Position numbers and translations under genes: made by a program. A DNA stretch of 51,262 nt from an uncultured Chlorobiota bacterium (GTDB taxonomy: Bacteria > Bacteroidota > Bacteroidia > Bacteroidales > JAADGE01). The notes under the pieces were generated by a model that searched no databases, had not been told where the DNA came from, and worked only from the letters and a program-made list of their open reading frames with translations. The stretch lies in the NCBI GenBank assembly GCA_947311445.1, contig CAMZKV010000103.1, forward strand, positions 1 through 51,262, in the 5' to 3' direction. Positions 10,768 to 18,694 of the stretch are shown here, in pieces. Numbering within the stretch: position 1 is the stretch's first letter; every line of letters starts with the position of its first letter.

Positions 10768-11232
10768 ATCAAAAAAATAATAGCATACACAGACGGAAGT
10801 TGCAACACAAAACACAAATTTGGTGCTTGGGCTGCAATAATATTTATTCAAGATAAAGAGATTGTTTTAAAAAACACAGAAAACAATACTACAAATAACA
10901 GAATGGAACTTGTAGCGGTTTTAAATGTCTTAGAATATATTAAAAACAAAAATCTTAGTAATAATATTGAAATTTATACAGATAGTCAATATGTTGCTGG
11001 AATTGAAAGAAGGATGCCAAAATTTAAGCAACAAAATTTCACAACAAAAAAAGGAGAAGCTATCAAGAATGAAGACTTAGTTAGAAAACTTGTTTCTTAT
11101 ATTGAAACTATGAATATTGATTTTATAAAAGTAAAAGCACATCAAAAAAACACTAATAAAATAAATTACAATAGATTTGTTGATAAACTTTCCCGAAAAT
11201 TGGTAAGAAATTTTGTAAGAAATAATTTTTGA
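10768..11232 (+). CDS. rnhA: Ribonuclease HI, probable non-ATG (ATC) start
   Basis: Frame ATC AAA AAA ATA ATA GCA TAC ACA GAC GGA AGT gives (I)KKIIAYTDGSCNT...NRMELVAV...YTDSQYV...NRFVDKLSR; D-E-D-D pattern retained; in-frame TAA at 10762-10764. The track ORF at 10903 is an internal ATG. Confidence 0.8.
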   Translation: MKKIIAYTDGSCNTKHKFGAWAAIIFIQDKEIVLKNTENNTTNNRMELVAVLNVLEYIKNKNLSNNIEIYTDSQYVAGIERRMPKFKQQNFTTKKGEAIKNEDLVRKLVSYIETMNIDFIKVKAHQKNTNKINYNRFVDKLSRKLVRNFVRNNF

Positions 11233-11383
11233 ATTTATATTTTCAATAAAGATATTTAGTTTTGAAATAGTTTTGTTCAAACTATTTTCAAGATTTGGAT
11301 TGAAATATGTTTGATAAATAATAAATATTACACATATATATATTTGCATAAATACGTTATATTAAAAACTGAAAAACTAATAA

Positions 11384-12673
11384 ATGACTCTACAAAAAGA
11401 AACATCTGAACTCATTAAAGCAGGAATAATATCGGAAGAAACAGCTGAAAAAATAAAAGGATATTATAAAACAAAAGAAACAAGCTCAACCAATCGTCTT
11501 TTTGTTGTCTTTGGAGTTTTAGGTGCAATATTAGTTGGCTTGGGGATAATATTAATAATTGCACATAATTGGGATAATCTTTCAAAAACAATAAAAACAG
11601 TACTTGCATTTGTTCCTTTAATTATAGGTCAATTATTCGCTGGATACAGTTTGCTGAAAAGGAAAGACAGTCAAGTATGGAAAGAAAGTTCAAGTGCTTT
11701 TTTGTTTTTTTCGGTAGGAGCTGCTATTTCGCTTATAAGTCAAATTTATAATATACACGGAAATTTAAGTAGCTTTCTTTTTACTTGGTTGCTCCTTTGC
11801 CTTCCTTTAGTTTATGTTATGAGGTCTTCAATAACTTCCTTATTATACATAGCAGGAATAACTTATTATTCAGTAGAAATTGGGTACTCTTCATATCTAA
11901 GCTCACTAAATTATAATTTTTATTGGATACTACTATTATTAATTTTACCTTATTATTATCTTTTGTTTAGAAAAAAACCAAAAAGTAATTCAATGATATT
12001 TCATAATTGGCTTTTACCTCTTTCACTTCTTATTTCTTTGGGAACAATTGCCGATAAAAATGAAGAGCTAATGTTTATTTCCTATGTAAGTCTTCTTGGA
12101 ATGTTTTATTTACTAGGAAATACTAAGTTCTTTTCTGAACAAAAATTAAGAAATAATTCGTATAAAATATTGGGTTCTCTTGGAACAATTGGTATCCTAC
12201 TTAACCTGAGTTTCAATTGGTTTTGGCAAGATTTAAGGACTAAGGAATTTGTTTTTGAACAATTATTTTCATCGAACGAATTTATTGTTTCATCTATAAT
12301 TACAGTACTTGCGTTGGGATTACTCTTTTTTCGTATGAAAAATATAAATCTTAAAAATATAAAACCAATTTCGCATATTTTTGTATTGTTTATTTTAATT
12401 TTTATACTAGGTATGACTTCCTCAGTTGCCGTAATACTTATAAATTTAATAGTTTTTGTAATAGGAATTCTTACAATTAGAGAAGGAGCAGGACAAAATC
12501 ATCTTGGAATTTTAAATTATGGATTACTTATAATTACCATTTTAGTTGTTTGTAGGTTTTTTGATACTGAATTAAGTTTTGTATTAAGAGGATTGCTGTT
12601 TGTTATTGTAGGAACAGGATTCTTCTTTGCAAATTATTTAATGCTTAAAAAACGAAAACACGCTGCAAACTAA
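11384..12673 (+). CDS. DUF2157-domain polytopic membrane protein
   Basis: N-terminal soluble domain followed by many TM segments; paired with a GDYXXLXY protein. Confidence 0.7.
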   Translation: MTLQKETSELIKAGIISEETAEKIKGYYKTKETSSTNRLFVVFGVLGAILVGLGIILIIAHNWDNLSKTIKTVLAFVPLIIGQLFAGYSLLKRKDSQVWKESSSAFLFFSVGAAISLISQIYNIHGNLSSFLFTWLLLCLPLVYVMRSSITSLLYIAGITYYSVEIGYSSYLSSLNYNFYWILLLLILPYYYLLFRKKPKSNSMIFHNWLLPLSLLISLGTIADKNEELMFISYVSLLGMFYLLGNTKFFSEQKLRNNSYKILGSLGTIGILLNLSFNWFWQDLRTKEFVFEQLFSSNEFIVSSIITVLALGLLFFRMKNINLKNIKPISHIFVLFILIFILGMTSSVAVILINLIVFVIGILTIREGAGQNHLGILNYGLLIITILVVCRFFDTELSFVLRGLLFVIVGTGFFFANYLMLKKRKHAAN

Positions 12674-12725
12674 ATATAACTAATTGTATGTAAATATTTT
12701 AATGTAATTAATAAAAATTATAAAA

Positions 12726-13358
12726 ATGGCTCAAAAAATAATATTTCCTATATTTATAATCCTTGCATTAGTACAATTATATGTGCCTGCAAAAATGATT
12801 TTAAATAATGAAGACGTTTTAAATACAGGCAAAGAATATAAATTTAGAACAGCACCAATTGATCCAAATGATCCTTTTAGAGGGAAATATATATCATTAA
12901 GATATGAAGAAAGTCTTACAAGAGTTAAAACGGACACTTTTAGACTGTGGGAACGAGGGCAAGATATTTATGTTTTATTAGAGCAAGACAGCCTCGGATT
13001 TGCAAAAGCGAAATCAGTTTACGAAGAAAAACCTTTAAATAATAATTATGTTAAAGCAAAAGTTGCATATTCTGGAAATAGCTTTTTTAAAAGTCCTGAA
13101 TCAAAATCTTATGTCGTAAGGATTGATTATCCTTTTGATAAGTTTTATATGGAAGAATCAAAAGCATTAGATGCCGAAAAATTATACAATATGTCAAGAA
13201 GAAGACAAACAGCTAAACCGGCTTATGCTCTTATAAGAATAAAAAATGGAGATGCAGTCCTAAAAGATGTTATGATTGAAGGAATTTCAATAAAAGATAT
13301 TGTTAAAGCAAATCAGGACAGTATAGCTTCTTCTAAAAATATACAAAAGCGATACTAA
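12726..13358 (+). CDS. GDYXXLXY-domain protein
   Basis: DPNDPFRGKYISLRYE motif; N-terminal TM. Confidence 0.75.
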   Translation: MAQKIIFPIFIILALVQLYVPAKMILNNEDVLNTGKEYKFRTAPIDPNDPFRGKYISLRYEESLTRVKTDTFRLWERGQDIYVLLEQDSLGFAKAKSVYEEKPLNNNYVKAKVAYSGNSFFKSPESKSYVVRIDYPFDKFYMEESKALDAEKLYNMSRRRQTAKPAYALIRIKNGDAVLKDVMIEGISIKDIVKANQDSIASSKNIQKRY

Positions 13359-13414
13359 AAACGTTTTTTTGCATTTTTAATAAATATAAATTAACTATTA
13401 ACTTTTTTAGACAC

Positions 13415-14131
13415 ATGAAAATTGCACTTATAGGCTACGGAAAAATGGGCAAAGAAATTGAAAAAATTGCTATTAAAAGAAAACATGAAATATTATTTAA
13501 ATTTGATGTTTCAAATAAAGATGATTTTACAATTAAGAATCTAAAAAAAACAGATGTTGCAATAGAATTTACACAACCCGAATCTGCATACAAAAATTAT
13601 TTGAAATGTTTTGAAGCAAATATACCCATAGTTTCCGGAACTACCGGTTGGCTTGATAAATTGCCTAATGTAAAATCTCAATGTGAACAGAACAATCAAA
13701 CTTTTTTCTACGCATCTAATTTCAGCTTAGGTGTAAATATATTTTTCAAACTTAATAAGAATTTAGCAAAACTAATGAATAATGTTGAGGCTTATGATAC
13801 AAGTATTTCAGAAACCCACCATACCGAAAAAAAAGATGCCCCAAGTGGAACAGCAATTAGCCTTGCAGAAGATTTAATAAAAAATTTTAATAAAAAACAA
13901 ATTTGGGTAAAAGAAAATGCTGTTAATGATACAGAACTTGTAATTCGTTCAATTCGTGAGGATAAAGTGCCTGGCTTACATACCATAAAATATGAATCGG
14001 ACGTTGATTATATCGAAATAACTCATAGTGCAAAAAACAGAAAAGGTTTTGCACTAGGAGCAGTTTTAGCAGCAGAATTCACACAAAATAATAAAGGATT
14101 TCTTACAATGAATGATTTATTAGATTTTTAA
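13415..14131 (+). CDS. dapB: 4-hydroxy-tetrahydrodipicolinate reductase
   Basis: MKIALIGYGKMGKEIE, SETHHTEKKDAPSGTA motif. Confidence 0.97.
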   Translation: MKIALIGYGKMGKEIEKIAIKRKHEILFKFDVSNKDDFTIKNLKKTDVAIEFTQPESAYKNYLKCFEANIPIVSGTTGWLDKLPNVKSQCEQNNQTFFYASNFSLGVNIFFKLNKNLAKLMNNVEAYDTSISETHHTEKKDAPSGTAISLAEDLIKNFNKKQIWVKENAVNDTELVIRSIREDKVPGLHTIKYESDVDYIEITHSAKNRKGFALGAVLAAEFTQNNKGFLTMNDLLDF

Positions 14132-14199
14132 ACTAAAAATTTGTTATTTTGTGTGAAAGACAAATAAAATAAAAAGATTATCATTTTAAAGTAAAAATA

Positions 14200-15633
14200 A
14201 TGAGAAAATACCTTAATTTTTTAAAAAACAAATATTTTAAATTTGTACTTTGGACAGTAGTTTTTATCCTTTTCGTAATTTGGATTGGAAATTGGTGGTT
14301 GCTACTAGGAGTTCCTGTTATTTATGACTATTATATTTCGAAAAAAGTAAATTGGACTTTTTGGAAAAAAAGAGATCTAAAAGAAAAAAGCAAACTTATA
14401 GAGTGGATTGATGCACTTGTGTTTGCAGTAATTGCAGCAACAATTATAAGGATGTTTTTTATTGAAGCATACATGATACCAACTTCATCATTAGAAAAAT
14501 CTTTGCTTGTTGGAGATTATCTTTTTGTTAGCAAAACAAGCTATGGACCTCGAATTCCTAACACACCATTGGCAATTCCTTTTACACATACATTTCAAGG
14601 GAAAAAGTTTAAACCATATTCCGATTTAATAAAATTACCTTACAAACGTTTAGCAGGTTTAGGAGAAATAAAAAGAAACGATATTGTAGTTTTTAATTTT
14701 CCGGTTGGAGATACTGTTGCACTTGAAAGGTCAGCAGAGAGTTATTATAAAATTGTTAGAAATCAAGCAGAATTTTTAAAAGAAAACGATTTAAAGATGA
14801 AGAGAAAACTGCAAAATGAAGATTTTTATCTTAATCAAGCACGGAAACAAGTTAGGGAAAACTATACAATTGTTGACCACCCTGTTGATAAAAAAGATAA
14901 TTATGTGAAGCGTTGCGTAGCAATTGCAGGAGACGAGCTTCAAATAAAAGAAGGTGTTGTATATATAAACGGAGAAAAAGGAAAAGAATTTAAAGGAGTT
15001 CAATATAATTATCATATAGAAATGAAAGCCGGAAAATCTTTAAATAAAAAAACACTTTTTAATTTAGGAATTAGTGCCGATGATTATAGTACTTCTGGTC
15101 AGATTACAAGTTATAGAAGACTACCGGGCTATGTTTTGCCTCTTACAAAAGATTTTGTAAAGAAAATTTCAAAATTTAAAAGTGTTGAAGCTGTTAATAT
15201 TATTTTAGATAATCCTGGTGAAATAAATCTTGATATTTTTCCACACGACAAAAGATATAAATGGAATAATGATAATTTTGGACCTCTATATATTCCTCAA
15301 AAAGGAAAAACAATTGAAATTGACACAAGTAATATCTCAAAATATAAACGAATTATTGATGTTTATGAAGATAATGATTTTGCAATAAAAGACGGAAAAA
15401 TATTTATTAATGGTAAAGAAGCAAAAAAATATACTTTTAAAATGGACTATTATTTTATGATGGGAGACAACAGAGGAAACTCAGCAGATTCAAGATTTTG
15501 GGGGTTTGTTCCCGAAGACCATATTGTTGGGAAGCCTGTATTTGTCTGGTTATCATTAGACAAAGACAAATCATTGTTTAATGGAAAAATTCGTTGGAGC
15601 AGATTACTGAAAGTTGTTGATGGTGATTTGTAA
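14200..15633 (+). CDS. lepB: Signal peptidase I (large Bacteroidetes form)
   Basis: IPTSSLEKSLLVGDYLFVSK, YVKRCVAIAGDEL, FMMGDNRGNSADSRFWGFVPEDHIVGK. Confidence 0.95.
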   Translation: MRKYLNFLKNKYFKFVLWTVVFILFVIWIGNWWLLLGVPVIYDYYISKKVNWTFWKKRDLKEKSKLIEWIDALVFAVIAATIIRMFFIEAYMIPTSSLEKSLLVGDYLFVSKTSYGPRIPNTPLAIPFTHTFQGKKFKPYSDLIKLPYKRLAGLGEIKRNDIVVFNFPVGDTVALERSAESYYKIVRNQAEFLKENDLKMKRKLQNEDFYLNQARKQVRENYTIVDHPVDKKDNYVKRCVAIAGDELQIKEGVVYINGEKGKEFKGVQYNYHIEMKAGKSLNKKTLFNLGISADDYSTSGQITSYRRLPGYVLPLTKDFVKKISKFKSVEAVNIILDNPGEINLDIFPHDKRYKWNNDNFGPLYIPQKGKTIEIDTSNISKYKRIIDVYEDNDFAIKDGKIFINGKEAKKYTFKMDYYFMMGDNRGNSADSRFWGFVPEDHIVGKPVFVWLSLDKDKSLFNGKIRWSRLLKVVDGDL

Positions 15634-15794
15634 TAATTACCATACTTTTTATCTTTTTTTTTAACAACTTAGAATAAAAATAGATGCAAAATTGTATTTT
15701 GTAATTGTTTGTTATTGTCTATTATTTGCATTTTAAAGTGTTATGATAGATGAAAAACTTTCAGTAATAATTTTTTACATATAATTAATTTATA

Positions 15795-16922
15795 ATGAAA
15801 AGATTATCTTTAATAATATCAATAGTTTTATTATTTACATTTTCAGCTTGTGGGCAGAATAACTCAAATTCTGAAATTAATGATAGTATTCCTGTAAAAG
15901 ATACAGTTATTGAAATTGAAAAACTTGTGTATATTCCTGAGATGGATACAATTACAATAATTGGAGTAGGGGATATTATGCTTGGAACAAATTTCCCGAA
16001 ATCTCCAAATTATTTGCCCCCAAATAATGACTGTTACCCTTTAATTGCTTCTGTTAAAGAAATTTTACAAGATGCAGATTTAACTTTTGGAAATAATGAG
16101 GGAACTTATTCAGATAAGCCCGGATATGCAAACCCTTGTGGAAGTTCTAAATATTGTTATCGTTTCAGTATGCCCGAAAAATATGTAAATTGTCTTGTAG
16201 ATGCAGGTTTTGATTTACTTAGTATTGCAAATAACCATATGGGAGATCTCGGAACTTTTGGCAGAAATAATACCGTAAGAGTTCTAGAAGAAGCAGGATT
16301 GCATTTTGCAGGATTACAAACCCACCCAACTGATACTTTTACCTTAAATGGAGTTAAATATGGTTTTTGTGCCTTTGCTCCAAATACCGGAACTTGTCAA
16401 ATAACTGATTATGAGTTGTTAAAAAGAACAGTGAAGAATTTAAAAGAAGAATGTCAAATTGTAATTGTTTCGTTTCATGGCGGAGCAGAAGGAAGCAAAC
16501 ACGAACATCTTACAAGAAAAACTGAAATATATCTTGGAGCAAACAGAGGGAATGTATATAAATTTGCACATACTGCAATTGATGCCGGTGCAGACATAGT
16601 TTTTGGGCAAGGTCCTCATGTAACTCGGGCTATAGAATTATACAAGGACAGATTTATTGCCTACAGTTTAGGTAATTTTATAACCTATAAACGCTTCAAC
16701 CTTAGAGGTGTAAATGGAATTTCTCCAATTATGAAATTATATGTTGATGGAAATGGGAAATTCTTAAAAGGAAAAATAATTGCTACATACCAAGATAAAC
16801 TTACCGGAACACATTTAGATATAAACAACAGAGTAGTAACACGTATGCAACAATTAATGCAACAAGATATTCCTGAAAGTATTATTGAAATTAGAAATAA
16901 TGGAGATGTATTAAGGAAATAA
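15795..16922 (+). CDS. CapA-family lipoprotein (poly-gamma-glutamate synthesis CapA-like)
   Basis: Lipobox TFSACGQ; IGVGDIMLGTNFP, SIANNHMGDLG, GADIVFGQGPHVTRAIE, AYSLGNFI. Confidence 0.88.
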   Translation: MKRLSLIISIVLLFTFSACGQNNSNSEINDSIPVKDTVIEIEKLVYIPEMDTITIIGVGDIMLGTNFPKSPNYLPPNNDCYPLIASVKEILQDADLTFGNNEGTYSDKPGYANPCGSSKYCYRFSMPEKYVNCLVDAGFDLLSIANNHMGDLGTFGRNNTVRVLEEAGLHFAGLQTHPTDTFTLNGVKYGFCAFAPNTGTCQITDYELLKRTVKNLKEECQIVIVSFHGGAEGSKHEHLTRKTEIYLGANRGNVYKFAHTAIDAGADIVFGQGPHVTRAIELYKDRFIAYSLGNFITYKRFNLRGVNGISPIMKLYVDGNGKFLKGKIIATYQDKLTGTHLDINNRVVTRMQQLMQQDIPESIIEIRNNGDVLRK

Positions 16923-16925
16923 TTA

Positions 16926-17120
16926 TCAGGGCAAATTCATACTTTTATTTTTCAACACAATTTATTTGATTTAACAGTTCAAACTAAGTTTTTAAGAACA
17001 ATGAAATTAATAAAATATATAAATCAAAAATTAATATTATCGTGACACCTTAAAACGTGACACGATTTAAAGCAAATTAATACATTTAACAGATTTAAAC
17101 AAAGTGTGAGTTTGCCCTGA
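16926..17120. mobile_element. Candidate MITE/IS-derived element bounded by 20-bp imperfect terminal inverted repeats
   Basis: tcagggcaaattcatacttt (16926-16945) versus aaagtgtgagtttgccctga (17101-17120): 18/20 complementary; no ORF inside. Confidence 0.45.
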
Positions 17121-17156
17121 ATACGTATTATAAAACATTTTTTTTAAATACTTTTT

Positions 17157-17195
17157 TATATTTGCACTTATATATAAAATTAGAATATAAGTGCA
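17157..17195 (+). promoter_or_regulatory. Bacteroidetes-type -7 box TATATTTG overlapping an 11-bp perfect inverted repeat
   Basis: TATATTTG (17157-17164) fits TAnnTTTG; tgcacttatat (17163-17173) / atataagtgca (17185-17195). Confidence 0.5.
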
Positions 17196-17230
17196 TAAAT
17201 GTTTTTTTTAACCAAATAAAAACTCGAAAA

Positions 17231-17622
17231 ATGATTTTTAAAAAATTACCCCCCCTGCAAGCATAATACCAATAATTGTATTGTTTTTTCTTTTTTTAAA
17301 CATAAATAATGTGTCGGCACAATTTACACCAAACGGAAATAATCTCTACCATCTAAACGGTGATGTTGGCATTGGAACAAATTCACCGAACCCCGATTGG
17401 CAACAAGGCGAAATGCAAGCCGTAAACAGCATACACATAACAAACGGATTTCACGCAAGTGCAAGCGATGAATTACATTTGCACACCGGAGCATATATAA
17501 ATAATTTAATAAGGGAGGAGTGGACGGAAGACGATTATAAAAACAAAGCAAATAAAAACAAAAACACAACAACAAGCAATAATATTAAGAACGAACTTTC
17601 AACTTTACAAACTTTCAACTAA
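17231..17622 (+). pseudogene. Small secreted surface-type protein, ORF interrupted at a C7 tract (frameshifted or phase-off)
   Basis: ATG at 17231 stops at 17264; with one extra C at 17249-17255 it reads MIFKKLPPPASIIPIIVLFFLFLNINNVSAQFTPNGNNLYHLNGDVGIGTNSPNP...SIHITNGFHASASDELHLHTGAYI to the stop at 17622. Confidence 0.65.
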
Positions 17623-17628
17623 ATAAAA

Positions 17629-18138
17629 ATGAAAACAATAAAACAAACAACAGCATCAATTTTAATAATAACGGCAATAGGTTTAAGCACATCATGCAAT
17701 AAAAATCCGTTTAAAAAAGACCTTGACGAAACATTAATTGAGCATAAATGGAAAGTTACGGAATGGATGTCGTATCCCGGACGGGTAGAACCGACACTCG
17801 ATGAAGATTTATATGCACGTTTTTACGATGAAGATTGTAAAAGAGATTCATATGAAGAATATATAAAAGACGGTACCGTTTCTTTTCATAATCTTTGTTA
17901 CGATACCATTACAAACAAAGATAAATGGGCTGTTGAAGGTAATGAAAAATTAATATTAACATATCCTTTATGGAATTCTGACTTGCAAGAATATGAGGGT
18001 GATTCCGTACAGACATGGGAAGTTTTGGATTATTCAAGAAAAAAAATAGAACTTAAAATGAAATATGTGTTCTATGGCGACGGAGGTGCCGAGCCGATAA
18101 ATTATACAGAAACAAAAACATTAGAATCGTTTAAATAA
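17629..18138 (+). CDS. Lipoprotein of unknown function
   Basis: MKTIKQTTASILIITAIGLSTSCNKN signal peptide with lipobox LSTSC. Confidence 0.75.
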   Translation: MKTIKQTTASILIITAIGLSTSCNKNPFKKDLDETLIEHKWKVTEWMSYPGRVEPTLDEDLYARFYDEDCKRDSYEEYIKDGTVSFHNLCYDTITNKDKWAVEGNEKLILTYPLWNSDLQEYEGDSVQTWEVLDYSRKKIELKMKYVFYGDGGAEPINYTETKTLESFK

Positions 18139-18151
18139 ATTTATTTAAGAA

Positions 18152-18185
18152 AACCCTGTCGGGGGTTCATAACCCCGACAGGGTT
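18152..18185. repeat. Long hairpin aaccctgtcgggggttcataaccccgacagggtt
   Basis: About 15-bp arms with one bulged G and a short loop, just after the lipoprotein stop. Confidence 0.8.
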
Positions 18186-18194
18186 AGGCAAACC

Positions 18195-18218
18195 GGTGGC
18201 TGAGCTTGTCGAAGTCAC
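18195..18218. repeat. REP-like sequence ggtggctgagcttgtcgaagtcac
   Basis: Imperfect palindromic ends gtggct/agtcac; contains ctgagcttgtcgaag, a motif recalled as recurrent in many bacterial genomes. Confidence 0.5.
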
Positions 18219-18265
18219 AGCAATTAACAAAACATTAAACTTTACAAACTTTCAACTAAATAAAA

Positions 18266-18694
18266 AAGAAAACAATAAAACAAACAACAGCAGCAATTCT
18301 TATTATCTCGGCAATTATTTCTTTATCAACATGCAAAAAAGTTATATTTCAAACGGACAAACCTCTTTACGATGTTTTAGTTGATAAAACGTGGAAATAT
18401 GCAAATTATAAAGATGCATCCAAAGTGAAGTTCGCTAATAACGGATGTTTTATACCAAGAAAAGAATGTCCGATATCAGACACAGCTGATATTATCTCAG
18501 GATTAGGATTTTTTTGGAAAATGAATAAAGATACAATTATGATAACATCAATTACAGGTACTGTTGGTTTGCCGCATATTGATACAATTATGTTTATGTA
18601 TGTTGAAAAATTTAGTGAATCTAAAATAAATGGTTCGTATTTAAATATATACCCACGTAAAGAAGGCGATTTTACCTTAAAAATTTGCGAATAA
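18266..18694 (+). pseudogene. Second lipoprotein gene with start codon changed to AAG
   Basis: Frame (K)KTIKQTTAAILIISAIISLSTCKKVIFQTDKPLYDVLVDKTWKYANYKDASKVKFANNGC...LKICE; lipobox LSTC; AAG at 18266-18268 where the paralogue has ATG. Confidence 0.65.

Noticed and set aside
14200-15633. Unusually long signal peptidase I (477 aa)
   Set aside because: Large inserts are typical for Bacteroidetes LepB; catalytic motifs look normal.
17041-17064. Repeat cgtgacac...cgtgacac resembling the start of a CRISPR or iteron
   Set aside because: Only two copies with a 7-bp spacer; no array. No CRISPR array seen anywhere in the window.
18196-18384. 62-aa ORF MAELVEVTAINKTLNFTNFQLNKKENNKTNNSSNSYYLGNYFFINMQKSYISNGQTSLRCFS
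   Set aside because: Out-of-frame reading of the REP-like sequence and duplicated lipoprotein leader; the biologically sensible frame is 18266-18694.
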